Assembly (NCBI GenBank): GCA_036850595.1
Contig: CM072161.1
Location: 2,594,801-2,658,800, forward strand
Source of the DNA: Rhyacichthys aspro
Taxonomy: Eukaryota; Chordata; Actinopteri; Gobiiformes; Rhyacichthyidae
DNA: 64,000 nt
Direction: 5' to 3'
The notes beneath the pieces were generated by a model. It did not search any database and was not told the origin of the DNA. It worked only from the letters and a program-made list of their open reading frames with translations. The first letter of the stretch is position 1. Each line of letters begins with the position of its first letter. Shown here piece by piece: positions 36,301 through 49,700 of this stretch. The position numbers were made by a program, and so were the translations under genes.

Positions 36301-37761
36301 TTATGTATATTAGCCCAACTACCCTTTGCTCACACTTTCTGAGAAGCCCTCCCAGATGGTTCTGTGTCACAGACAAAGACCACCTGTCAAATCCGGTTAG
36401 ATGCCTCCTGATTAAGACACATGGACGGTGGGAGGAATATGTGAAAGTGTGAAGATGTACATGACAGTCGTACTTGATGGGATTATCTGTGAGCTGTTTG
36501 AGGATCTGGCAGAAGATCTCGTCTTTAAGCGGCTCGGCCTTCAGTGCTCCCTCAAAGATCTGGTCTGTGAGCTCGTTGACAAAGCGTACACGTTTGCAGG
36601 GGTAGTCGCCCATGTACTTCATGATGGGTGCACAGCAGGTTAGGGACAACACACACTGGTATAAAATCTTAAATATGTTGGAGGCAATGTGGCAATGCAG
36701 ATGCAAATCATAGTCAACCATTCTGGGAATATGTTTATTTTTTCTTCACACAAGTCTAGTCATGTCACTGAGGAGGTCAGGAAGAAGACCAGTGTATGGT
36801 CAAGATACTACTTTGTCCTTACAGCAGGCAAGAAGGCTATAACAAGAAGATGTCTCAACCCTGAGCCACACAGCCATAGTGAGTGGGTTGATAATTTACA
36901 AGAAACATTTATAATGAAAAGAAATGGCCTCACTCTAAGACTGAAGGATGCACAGTTTAAGAAAAACTGGGACAAATGGATTACCTACAAAAAATTCTAA
37001 AGAACCGTGATAAAAGTTTTTTTTATAAATGTGATCTGCTTCGTATGCATTTTTATTAAATTTTTTGTGGCATATGGGACCTTATTGTAGAGGCACTCTG
37101 TGTTACTTGTGTACTGTTTCTTGTTGAAAAAAACAACAACAAAACAATAAAGATGAATGTCAGTGGGGTTAAATGAAAGGATATCGAGGAAGGCCAGGCA
37201 GGCCTCCTGGGACAGCTCCTCATGGGCCAGCACTTTCTTGAGCAGAGGCTGTTTAAGAGGCTCTCTGCTGCAGCTCCACACACGCTCCTTCCCTCTGCCC
37301 TTGGACATCATCACTCTGCTCAGGGTGCTCTTGGGAGGAGGCCTGCAACGTGACATATGACACAATATATCTTCAGAAAAACATACATAATATGGCTGTC
37401 CCTTAGCTGTCATACTCTATTTGATAACTGAGAATTGACACCAAATGAAATCACAACAAAGTCACAATATAACAGAGGAAATGACAACTTTTTAAATCTA
37501 GAGAATGGGAATATTGACTGCATTACATTACTTCATTTTTACTATTTTTACTTTCATACACACATTTTAGAGAAGCCAGCTTGACTCATAATGGTCTAGA
37601 CAAAAGATGCTCACACATGAAGAAAATAAGGCAGACCTGAAGTAGTCGTAGGAGAACTCCTCCAGTGTGTAGGCCTTGGCCCTCTCCTCATTTTCAGAAA
37701 GGTTCACTTGGGACAAAGTGATGGACTCTCTCCTCTGATCAGGCGTCATAGAAACCAGAGC
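30314..37761 (-). CDS. myo7a: myo7a exons 35-47: second MyTH4-FERM module and C-terminus
   Basis: Exons 37761-37637, 37342-37185, 36627-36474, 35669-35514, 35443-35338, 34446-34333, 33334-33247, 33172-33066, 32660-32475, 32094-31978, 31895-31812, 30982-30863, 30406-30314. They encode residues 1645-2179. Marks include YTLEEFSYDYFR, REPLKQPLLKKVL, KYMGDYPCKR and LTDQIFEGALKAEPLKDE for MyTH4. FERM marks are LTYQVFFMKKLW, YLRGYHKC, IYKWPTFGSAFFEVK and HITIGNLVRGSKLLCETSL. In the family the distal module binds harmonin/USH1C and takes part in tail-motor autoinhibition. The junction between 37185 and 36627 is a U12-type AT-AC intron; using its borders restores AFLAIMKYMGDYP, matching the family. 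Confidence 0.94.
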
Positions 37762-40700
37762 CTGAAACAACAAAAATACTCATATGTATCAGTACAATTA
37801 TGATAAACTAACTTTACAATAGAATCATTAAATGCTCTATTTTTCACTTTAGTTATATTGATATTCTGATATATTGTAGGGAATTGTCTTGTAATGCATC
37901 AAATATTGCATGATATTGATTGCACTTTGATGCTTCTGGTCATTTTAGATGATACAGCAGCAACTATTCCATTCTAGTTTTAGGTTAGTAGTTAGCTCAT
38001 AAACTTGATCTCCATGGTTTACACACAGGGGTCTTTCTAACAGCTCATTGAGAGTGTGCAGAGTGTGTGTTCTGACCACTATGTCGTAGGGTGGTCTGGT
38101 GATAGTGGGCAGCACATAGACACAGTCAGCGGGGAAGTCCCCTCTCTGCTTGGTCCTGTCGTTGATGCCGTGAGCCCAGCCCGAGTTCATCACATGGTCT
38201 CCGTCGTGTTCATCCAGAATAATCAGGTCACCCTTACAGAAGCTCAGGAAGGTGCAGTCTACTCCCACTGGACACACACAGGGTTAGGGCAAACACTCAA
38301 CAGACAAGTGTACAGGTGTACAGTCCGAGGTCTCACCAGGGTTGGGACAGTCCAGCAGTCCCACCACGTACTTGGACCTCTTGCGTAGACCATCCAGGAA
38401 AGTGACCACCAGGTCTCGGATGTCCTCTGCGTTGTTGGAGGTGAATGTGTACTCATCACCTTTGATGGTGGCCAGGGTGAAGCTCTGACCCTGCAGTTTA
38501 CCGCCTCTGCAGAGACATGGTTTAGACAAACAGCACAATTTATTTGCACATTGATCACAAACAAAAAAATCATATTCCTTTTTACTTCAATTCACCATCT
38601 AATTAAAAGTGTGATCCACTGCCACAGGGGGGCAGTACCAACAGTATCATGTCATCTGATACAGCCAAACTGTAAATCAAATGTACTTCTGTTGGCATTC
38701 ACAATTTCTCCCTGGCAATAATTACTTTCTTGCAGCAGATAAATCTTGTTTTAGAGTTTTGTTGTGAAATAAAAATGCTTCACTCAGATAGAGAGGCACA
38801 GGACAATAGCAACGTTTCATTGAGTTTATCTGCTGCTGATACAACCTGCTACTGACTGCCTTTTTCTCTGCAGCAGATTGCAGAGTTAAATACCTGCTGC
38901 TGGAGACAGCAGTGATCTCTGGGAAAGAGAGTTCCAGAAGGACCTGCTCCTGTTCATCCACAAAGTACACCCCGGTCCAGTTGACAGCCACAATCACATC
39001 ATTCTTGGGCAGACTGGGCCCTGTGGACACAGTGTCACATGTCTCACACACAAAAACACACACACTGGCACACAGGCTGTGGTTGTGTGTGAACCTGTCA
39101 CACCTGAAAACTTGAAGGCCTCATAGAAACGTGAGAAGAGTAAAGGCCACTTTAACCGAGCGAAGTCCACCACGTCCTCCTTCACCCTCTGAGTGTTCAG
39201 ACGCCTCCTGCTCTGCAGTCCCTGGACACAGACAGAATACAGTCTAGATCATATAAAGTACTTTCATATGGATCAAGGGTAAAGGACATTAATGTGTTCT
39301 GTTGAAAAGAGACAACATGGCTCTAAAAAGAAAAAGAATTAACACTTAGTATCATTACATTATTACATTATTTTCCATTGCTTAACATATCTTGATACTC
39401 TTTTACTCTCATGATGATCTTGGTGTGTGAAAAACTGGTGCACCTTTTTGTGGGCACTGATGATAAGCTGGGCCCACTTGTCTGTGGTCTTGGTGGAGCT
39501 GATCTCTCTGTCTGGGATGTAGGAGGGGATCAGACTGAGCAGCCGGTCCTGAAGGATCTCTGAGCCATAATCTACATAGTACTGCTGTGAGGCCAGCTCC
39601 GCCAAGTCCTCCTCCTGTGGGACAACACACAGAGCAGAGCCAGTGACAATGAAAAAACTGAAGAGGCAAAACTATCTCCTTACCCTCTCACAGCGATACT
39701 CTCCAAACTTGACCCCTCTGACGATCTGCTGGTAGATGAGGTTAGTGGCCACCTGATCGTCTGCGGGGCAGTGCCAGGGGGTAAAGATCTCCTTCCTGAA
39801 GAACAGCCTCCAGGGGGCGTTCCTCTCCTGGGCGCCCTGCTCTTTAGCGTACTGCTCACACTGGGACACGGCATCCATAACGTGGTCACTGCCACTGCCC
39901 AGTGACGACACCTGCACAGGACAAACAGCTTACTACAATATTCCATACTGCACATACTTCTATATGTGACTGTTTCATACAAGGGTCCACTCGTTTCCAG
40001 CATTTTTGAAACATTTTATCCTATATACTCCATTTGAGTACGCTACTAACAACAACAAAACACACAAAATGATGCATACGTCACTAAAAGGAATTAAACA
40101 AAAATACCAATAAAAAACAAATAAAACAATAAAAAACAAAAACAATAAAATAATCCTTTCTTTTATATTTTCAATTACTTCAACAATTACAGTCTTTCAG
40201 GATACATGGGAAATATTTTTATATGATTATTTTGATATCTACTTGTATTAAACACTAATACCTAAAACTTTATGATTAAAAATTCTAAATGTAGCTTAAT
40301 AGTTATATTTGCAAAGAAGTTACCTAAACTTACAGTACTTAAACCAACAAATATAACCCCACCTCTAACTTAGGGCCTCAAAAGAAACATTTTTCTGACC
40401 ATATTAACCCTTGTTGCTCTGTGTATAGTTAACCTTGTCAAAAAGGGCGATGTAGAGGGAAAAGCCAAAGCGATCCTGGAGGTTGATCTTGTCGGCCAGA
40501 GCGTTGCACAGCTCACTGGCCGTGGTGGCTGAGTCTGCCAGCAGAGTCTTGGTGGTGCCATCCATAAATGTTACTGGCAGCATGATGGGCTTCTTAGATT
40601 TAGTGGCCTGATTAGTTAAAAAAGGATATGAATTGGTATTTTTCTGCCTATGCTCGCTGTCTTGAATGACAAAGAGAAAAAAAAAACATACCTGCAGTTC

Positions 40701-43700
40701 TAGCCAAGATGGCGGCTGGGTGCGTGTGCGGTTGACAAAAGTCCTCCTCAATCTTTCCTCACAATATGGAGCGTAACCAGGAGGACCGTTCACCAGGAAG
40801 GTCCGCAAATACTGGGGAAAATTGGAGATTATTAAGGACATACAAAAGCTGGAAATGCTAGGAAAAGACATTATATTGCGTCTGTTTGGTCATACTTTGA
40901 CAAATTTTTCAGATGGGGCGAAGCAGCCCACACAGAGGGACAGCAGGATCCATCCTCGAGCGTGACTGCTTTTGGAAGAGTTCTGAGTCAGCTGTTTGCA
41001 GATCTGACAGTAGATCTCATCCCTAAAACACGTCACAGACAAATAGAATTCAAAACACAAATCTAACATGCTGTTTACTGATTCACTTGACCGTAGTGTG
41101 TTCTTCTCTCTTTCTCTCATCTGTTCATAAATGTCCTTTCTCCAGCATGTCTCCATTTGTCTGATCTATGCAGCTGAAGGAAGAAGGAAACTAAAATGGT
41201 TCCTTCCACGAGAGCTTTCAATTTTTTTCAAGAAATAGTTGAAGATAAGTAATTTTGATGAGATCCCCCACATGTTGTGATATGGCTGTTGGATAATACA
41301 AGATTCAGTTCCTTGTTATTAAGTCATTTGCTTAATGAAAATATAAATGTATTGGGCTATTTCATATATTGACAGTCTGTTGCAAAATTTTGGCATTTAC
41401 TGGACATGCCTGAGTGCATCCTTCTACTCTGATTTGGCTTAGCTCTACTTTTATATGACACCAAACAGTACGGGTCTGACTCCAACTAAATATTCTGTTT
41501 TGATAGTTCCCCTTTCTGAGCTCAGATGATTGGCAACAACTAACTGCAGTAACTAGAATCTCTGACATGTAACTGGATCTCTAAAATGGCATACGTCTGT
41601 GTAGCAAGATTACACAACACAAATGGAATCTTTGAAGTTTATAGCTACCTGAGAGCGGGTCTTAAGATGCCGTTGCCGATAATGAAGTGGAGTTTCTCCA
41701 GGTTGGACGTGGGCCGCTCCTCCAGCATGCTGTTCCCCTGCAGGCTGTAGTCCCCCTCCCTTAACTGTCGGGTCACCTGTGAGAGGCACAGGGGAACATC
41801 AGACTCCAGCTAATACATGTGATGTGTATGCCGTAGCCATACATACAGATTTTATATTATTTGTCTCTCACTACACATTGTCATACAGCTACTGTACATA
41901 TACTGATATTTTTGCTGTTTATTTTACATTTGTTGTATGGGCAGAAAGACATTCAGTGACAAATCTTTATATTTTATGCACTTTTTTCAACATTTTTTCA
42001 GCCAAATTGAGTTGTGACAAAGATATCATAACATAATTTACACTGTCCAATCGTGTGAAAATATCGTGGGTCACAGATTGTTGATTACTACAAAAGCATG
42101 CTACCGATATTAACTGCATACATGTATAAACAAATACAGACATAAATGTAATAAATTCTGCTGATACATATCCAATACAGGTCCCACCTCTTCAGTGATC
42201 TTGGATTTCTTCTTCAGAGTAAGTGACACCAGTTTATGTCGTACACTGTTCCTCTTCTGGCTGTCTATGGAGCTGTTCTGTAGAGTTGACAAACATTTAT
42301 AATTGTGGACTTACACACAATGGCAACAATCCTACTGCTTCTAATATTAGCACTGACAGCCTGTTTATCAGCTCTTACCTCTCCGTCCACCTGGAGCTCC
42401 TGCAGCTCTCTCTTGTAGGTCCTCTTGCCCAGAGTTTCATAGATCTTGGTCATGACAGGGATCTTTTCGCTGCCGTCGTTAATGACCAGCTGACATTTGG
42501 GCTCAGGCAGGTCCCCCATGAACCGGAGCACTGTGATCCACACCGCTAAAGCAGCCTAGGGGACGCAACAGGGTTTAAGACTTCTTTTAGAGCCACGTAA
42601 AGAACAATTAACACCATGGCATACAATGACAATACATTGTACACATCATGTTTCACTTACTGAAGTAAAGAGAAAACCCTTACCAGCTGGTCTCCTTCAT
42701 CCTCGTGGAAAAGTAGAGGTTGTTTGAGCGGGCGTCTGATGTGAGTGTGTGTGGACACTCCCTGGAAATACGTGGCTGCAAACTTGGAGAATTTATACTC
42801 AGACAGGTCCTCCTCTTCATCAGCTGGTAACGGAGGAGCCTCATCCAGAAGCTCTTCAGCTTCGACAGCCTGCGACGACTTCTCCAAGTCCTGAGCGAAT
42901 GGAAACAGATCATTATAGGCAATAAAGCTATAGTAGGTGAGTTTCCATTAGTTCTTCTGTTTATGCTCTAAATGTTGCAGGTGGCATTAGAATGGATAAT
43001 GTTAGTGTGAAAAGTTCAAACCAAATGGAATTCATGAACGATAATAGCTCATCAAGATAATATATCAAAGCAAAAAACACATGGTTAAAACAGAATAAAT
43101 CAAATACAAACTTTGATAAATAAATGAAATAAAGTCAGTTTATACTTGAACTAAGACAGTGGTTTTCAAACCTTTCAAAACGAGTACCATCTCTCATAAA
43201 ACATTTGTCTATTCAAGTACCACTAACTAAGTACCACCAGTTGTACTCATACCACAATTTGAGAACCCCAGAACTTAAATATAATTTGGGACATGTAATA
43301 CTAAATATAAAAAGCACAAAACAAATAATCAGTCAAATATGGGTTTGCAGTTCAGATAGAAGGTGAGGTAATCACATAAATCCACTAATTTGTGAATTTA
43401 ATCCTGCTCCAGATAAATCCACATCTGAAGAAACAAAGAAAAAAAAAAGAAAGGTCTTTTTTTTCAATATCCATCTCTCTGCTCAATAAAAAAGCTCACT
43501 GATTGGCTAGGATTTGCAGCTAGTGTTATAGTACAATACTGTTGCCGTATGAATGTGTAAAACTTTACATATCAGTACGTATATATGTATGTCTGTTTCT
43601 TGTCTGTCTGTATTGTATGTACTATTCTGCAACAAAAAACAAAAAATGTAAGTTTGGAAAAAAAATTAGGAAGAAAAAACTTACAATTTTGCATCAAAAA

Positions 43701-46700
43701 TAAATATGTTATTCTGTGGAGAGTGCATAAAGCTAGTGATATGCTTTACCATAACTACACCTGAAAATGATTACAGTTCTTATTCTCATATATTGAACCT
43801 GTGTCCCCTTGACCCTCTATTTCATATTAAAATCTTCAATATCAGCTTATATTGGAACTTATATTATCAAAGACACTTAATAGTGCACAGTACTTACTTC
43901 GAACAGCGCTGGAGCTTGTCCGTCCTGATTGGGCAGGGGGCCAGTGTTGCCCAGGAATCCAAACATGCGATCCACCATGTCGGAGTGGTCCACAGGCTGC
44001 TCCTTGTCCCGCTCCATCTGCTCCAGGAGCTCCTTCTTCCTGCGGGCCTCTTCTCTCTCCTCTCGCTGCTGCTCCTCTTGCTGCAGGGCCAGCTGCTCCA
44101 GACGCTCCTGGTGCTTCCTCTCCGCTTCGGCTTTGGCCCGGCGAGCCGTCATCAGGTTCCTCAGCTGCTCCTCCTCTGCCAGGCGCTGACGCTCGGCTTC
44201 CAAGCGCCGCTCCAGCTGTGAGGGCGGGGGAACAGAAGAACACAGCAGAGGTCAGTCAAACAGTGAGGGACGATTATCATTTCTGACTTGTCCTCTCCAC
44301 TAGTGCAAAGGAAAAACATTAAGTAGTAGCAAAAACATATTCTGAATAATACTAAGATATTACTCTAAACTGACAGGACAACATTAATCAAACAATGAAA
44401 AGTATTTTGACAGCTGGAGCCAGTGTAAAATACTTTGACTATATTTATGATAAAAAACATCAGGGCTAAGAGTCAAACGGACATGAACAGTCTAACAGTC
44501 TTAAAGCTGCTGAGCCTCCACTGCTCCACTGCTGGGCTCCAGAGAGCACCCACCTGGCTGCTGACTTGGCGGCTCACTGGAACTGAAGACTTGCTCAGGA
44601 ATTTTATTTAAAGGTTCTAAAAAAAAAGCTAAGTATATCTGGGCAACTTGCAAACAAACTGCGATTAAACAGATTTACAAAAGCAGTCATTTATTTGGGT
44701 TTGAGGTGAGCGTTCAGAACAGGTTAGGGGGCATACAACATTCAAAAAGCATATAGACAAGGGACAGTAAACGTATGGTTCTTCAAGCACATGTAAATAG
44801 GATGTAAACAGGAAAAAGACCAGGATCTCATGGGAAGTGTTTTAAACACAGCTGGATCTGTGTGGGGCATTCTTGGCTTTAAATCCTGCTTAAGGAATTA
44901 TATAAATGCAATAGAAAATGTACACAGACTTAGACTTAGAAATAGCAACACAATTATAGCGACACAAGCATCATGTAGTCCAAACCCGTTATAATGACAA
45001 TGAGCTAATATATATGAACATAAATCATATATAAATCAATAATTCAACAAAAAAAACTAAAATACAATTAACTATATTCTTGTTTTCACAGATTTGAAGG
45101 CACATGATTCCGTGGCCATTTTGTTGAAGAACTGTGTTCTCAGGCAATAATATTGGAATAATTTACAAAAAAAATCCTGTAAGTCCAGAAAAAATTCCAT
45201 TAAACTGATCAAAAGCAATAGCCCTATAAAAAGTCTCAAAAGGATTTCTACATATTTTGGAATTCTATTTCCATGGAATGAAACCAGGTTTCTCAGACCA
45301 GACTAAACCTCATATCTAAAAAAAAATCATATTAAAGCCATTGTAGGTTTGGAAAAAAATTAGAAAGTACAAACTTACAATTTTCCATAACCACACATGA
45401 AACTGATTACAATTCTTATCCAGTGTGCCTGTCATGCATGTCCCCTTCGATCCTGGCCTTTACATGAGCAGATAAAAGGCAATGACGCATGATGTCAGCA
45501 CCAGGAGCCAGCTCTTTGAGGCACAAGCAAGTCCCACATGTAGCAGTAGTAAACATAACAACAGTTTACCTCGGCCCTGAGTCTGTGGCATAGGCGTCGG
45601 GCAATCATGCCCCTGGTGTAGGCCTGGATGGTCACCACCGCACGCAGCCGCCGCCAGAACGTCTGTCTGATCAGGAAGCCCCGACAGCGGGCCTGGATAA
45701 GAGTGATGCGGTGCCGTGTAAGACAGTAGCTTCTGTAGTACTTCCTGGACCTGTAGACGGCCTGGAGGCGCAGGAAGCCACGTTGCATCTAAAAGAGCAA
45801 GAAGCATCACAGACTCAATGAGCTCGAGACATAATGACTGATAAACAGCAAAGTCACAGGAATTGATCTACAAAGATTTTCAATAGCGTGTTCTGTTTTA
45901 TGAATAGAATGTGCCATTTGTTTGGAAAATAAGCTGAATGAACACACTTTAAACAAAATATAAACATATGAGATGCTTTTGTTAAATGCGGCAGAAGCAT
46001 TAACAACTTTTGTATTTTACTAGCCGCCATATTAAAAGTTGGAAATGCAACAGTATTTCCCTGGATAAATCTGACTCAGCTGTCATTTCTGGAAAAAAAT
46101 TGTATTTGCTCATGCATGTGTAAAGGCAAAGTTTTAATCAATCAGGCCCTTACTATCTATGGAGGTTATTAGTCATCCAGGACATATTCAAGGAAATGTT
46201 TCAAAGAAGGCATTTAAAAAAAAGTCCAGATGGCTTCTTTGAAACCTTTTCAGGCTCTCTCCATTTAGTGGTCTAGGAGTCATTTTGTAAAGTCCAAATT
46301 TCACATGCAGTAGTTTTCCATGTTTCTTCTTGGGAGCCATATTTTTCCCTGATCATTTTGTTTGAAAAAAAATAAAATAAAAATACAAACATTTTTTTTA
46401 ACAGTAAACTAAAAATATAAAAATATTTTCTTCTTTTAAAACTTAGTTTTAAATCCATACTTAATATATGAACGTGTCAAAACTTTCATGACAACCTAAA
46501 CCGTCCCATTTCAAATATTTGTTATTAAATGACACCAGCAAAGTCAATAATGCTGCATGTTTTAAGTATATTTTTCAATTATTTTTTTAACCTCTCACTA
46601 AGAACCTGCCTACCACCCCCTGACCAACTGGACGAGAATGTTGACTCTAGTGGGCTGAATTTAACAGACTGAGAATATCCCACAGTGCATAATGCAAAGT

Positions 46701-49700
46701 AGCAGAGAACCAATGGTCAAACATAATTATTATTTTTTAAGAGAACACAAGCCAAGTTGACATTATAACAATTTAGCAAAAAAATGAATAACGATAAAAT
46801 TAAGCAATCAATTACACTTAATTACTTAAGCTATCAAAGTCAGACACTTTACCATGCAACACGGCATCAACTAAATAAAACTGTTCTGAGCAAATGAGAC
46901 AAGTAGTGATTTATTCTGACATGAGTCCTATACAAGACAACAACAATCACAAGAGTGATTTCTGAGATTTTTGTTAACAAAACATTACGTGGGTATTCTT
47001 CAGTGACTCACCTTTTGGAAATTCTTCTTACATTGATAACCTCTCCAGAACCTCTGGATTACAGTGGCTGCAGTCCGTTTTCTGAGAAAGTTACTCCTGG
47101 ATAAAAGAGGACAGGGATGAAGGCAATAACCTGTAAAACACCAGGTTTAAGAAAAGTCTATATGCTTTATGGGGAGTATGTAGTTTAACGTATTATTAAA
47201 TGTGAGATTAGATAATCATGTTTTGCAGAAAACATGTTACTATTATTCTTGTAAAAGTTTGTTATATCCCATAATTTAGTTACTTTACATTACTCTTGGT
47301 AAATTGATCAGTTCTAGTATGAACTCTTGTAACCATACTTTGAAAGAGCATTTATTTATGTCAGTACCTCTCTCTGTGTCCTCGGACAGACTTTTGGATG
47401 AGAATGACCTTGTTCGTAATGCCTTTGTCCCTCTCAATCTCCAGATGCATGTCGTGATGATCCTGACAAGACACAAATGCAAAGATGATCCTTGCAATCC
47501 TAGATTTTTTTTTCATGAGATGAAATCTTGTAACTCACTATGATGTTAAATATTAAAATGAAATACAACCTTTAAGAAAATCTTGGTCTTCCCAATCTGC
47601 CAGTCATCATGTTTGCCCAGTCTGGCCAGGACTATTTGCTTGCATGTTCCCCGTAGATCCTCCTGTAAGGAAAATGGAAATTTCTGTAAATACTGAGCCA
47701 TATAAGGAAACAAATGATGAGAGAGCTACATGCTGTTACAGAGTGGTGGCAAATGTCAGAGCACAAAATTTGCAGAGATCACTATTGGATGCTAGTGATG
47801 TGTAATTCTTTTAATTAAAATCGGACTGTCAGCCTTCAGATCTATGCAGACTGACAGTGGTAGAGGACCTGTATGTGAGCAGGCTTCACACCGGGCATCA
47901 GGACTCGGTACCGCTCCACAAACTCAGCAAAGGTGTATCTGATGGGGTAACCGGCCCGTCTGATCCGGATAGTCTCCATCATGCCCGAGTACCGCAGCTG
48001 ACGAATACACAGCTCTCTGTCAAATAACTAACAAGAGATGGAGACAATACTATGTCAACAGAGTCACAATGGCATGAGAAGTGATTGAACATCAACACAC
48101 AGGCAGACGACTCATACCATGGGTTTCTTGTACTCATTGGGTTTTATACAGCGCACAAAGAATGGCTGGCACACACTGAGTGTCCTCATGAGCATCTCCA
48201 GAGAGCGTTTGAACTGACTGCTCAGAGTGGGAGAGCGCTTCCTGGTTTCAACACCCTGCACACACAAACAAAGGAAAGACATTTAATCTGATTTTTTTTT
48301 TTACATTCTATTGCTACATTTACCTTTATAATAATTGTTAGAATCTTTTTTCATTTTGTAACACTTGGGCCAACATTTACAGATGGACACATTTTGGTCT
48401 TGTTCATGCAGTTTTGAGATGATTAATGCAGTTTTGTAGTTGAATATACAGACAATTAAATATTATGTTGTTTGTACATATCCTCTATCAGTTTGTGGCC
48501 TTGAGACAATATAAAATATTGAATTAATTCCACAAAAAATGTACATGTTATGACATGTATGTGTGCTTTTAGTTTAATTAACACAGGTGGGGGAAACTCA
48601 CAGCAGGTCAAATCATTTAGTGGTGCACTCACACAATCACAACTATCACTGTAGGTCCAGAAAGTTCACACACTGTCTGACACCCCACTGCTCCTCCTAG
48701 GCCCTATACTACAAAACTAGATTAGGAGGTTAGTGAACATCAGTGTTATTCCTGGGTTTTCAGTATCTTAAAGCTGGTATCAAGGTACATCTCTGTGGAA
48801 ATATAAGCTGAACTGCTCCAGAGCAGGTTAAGATCTGGGTAGAGGCTAGAAACACAGTCCGACCAATCAGCAACGAGAAAAGAGCTGCAGGTGTGAAGGA
48901 GGAGGATGGGAGAAACACCACTTGGAGAGTTAGACAAATACCTGTGCAAACAGTACAGCTGAGCATGAACGTGCAGCATGCAATAACTTTGGCTAGAGAT
49001 GTAATCATTGTAATCTATCATCAGAAGTCATAACTTATATGTTATGTTATGTATACATGTGTAAATTAGGCATTATGTTAAAAATGGGTTTGATTGTCTG
49101 CATTATGTTTTACTTTATGTCCCACTGATTAATAGATATGTGATAATAGAACTGTGATTTAAAATGCAGACTCCACTCTTCTTTACTTAATGCATATTAG
49201 CCATTTGTTCAATCTACGTTGCTGTTTATTTTGAATGAGTTTAGAGTACTTTTGTGTTAGTCTTTGCATTAACTCTCTCCAACCTAACAATGTGGTTGTT
49301 TAGCACCGGCTTGGCCTCTTTCATATGAATACACTCACACCTCCACAGAGAAACCCAGGGTTAACTCAACGTGTTGGTAACCAACTCCGGGATTGTTAGG
49401 GTTTGGATAAGTGGGCAGAAGAGACATATCCTTCTGGTTTCGTAGTACAAGTTCCCAACACTGAGAGGTGAGGGCAATTCAACAACTTATTGGTTAATGC
49501 TACATTCCCCAAAATCAATCCACAGTTTCCTCAGGGCTCTGTTCAAGAGCCAACCAAAAAAAAAAAAAAGAAAAAGAGAAAGACGAGAGAAGACAGTAGA
49601 GGATTGCAGAAGCACAAACACACAGGGGAGGGCACGTTCTGCTACAGGCCTATGTTTACCTTAGGAGCAGGAGTGCTGGGCTGCTGATAGCCACACAGAA

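Noticed and set aside
36997..37184. Continuation of the myo7a exon as coding sequence, making a truncated or disrupted gene
   Set aside because: At first the missing GT donor suggested that the LINE insertion had broken the exon. The border is a perfect U12 ATATCCTT site with a matching branch site and AC end, so the gene is intact.
43829..44286. Plus-strand open frames opposite myo7a exon 21 (Leu/Ser/Ala-rich)
   Set aside because: They mirror the Glu/Arg/Gln-rich helix exon on the minus strand, whose splice sites and similarity are clear.
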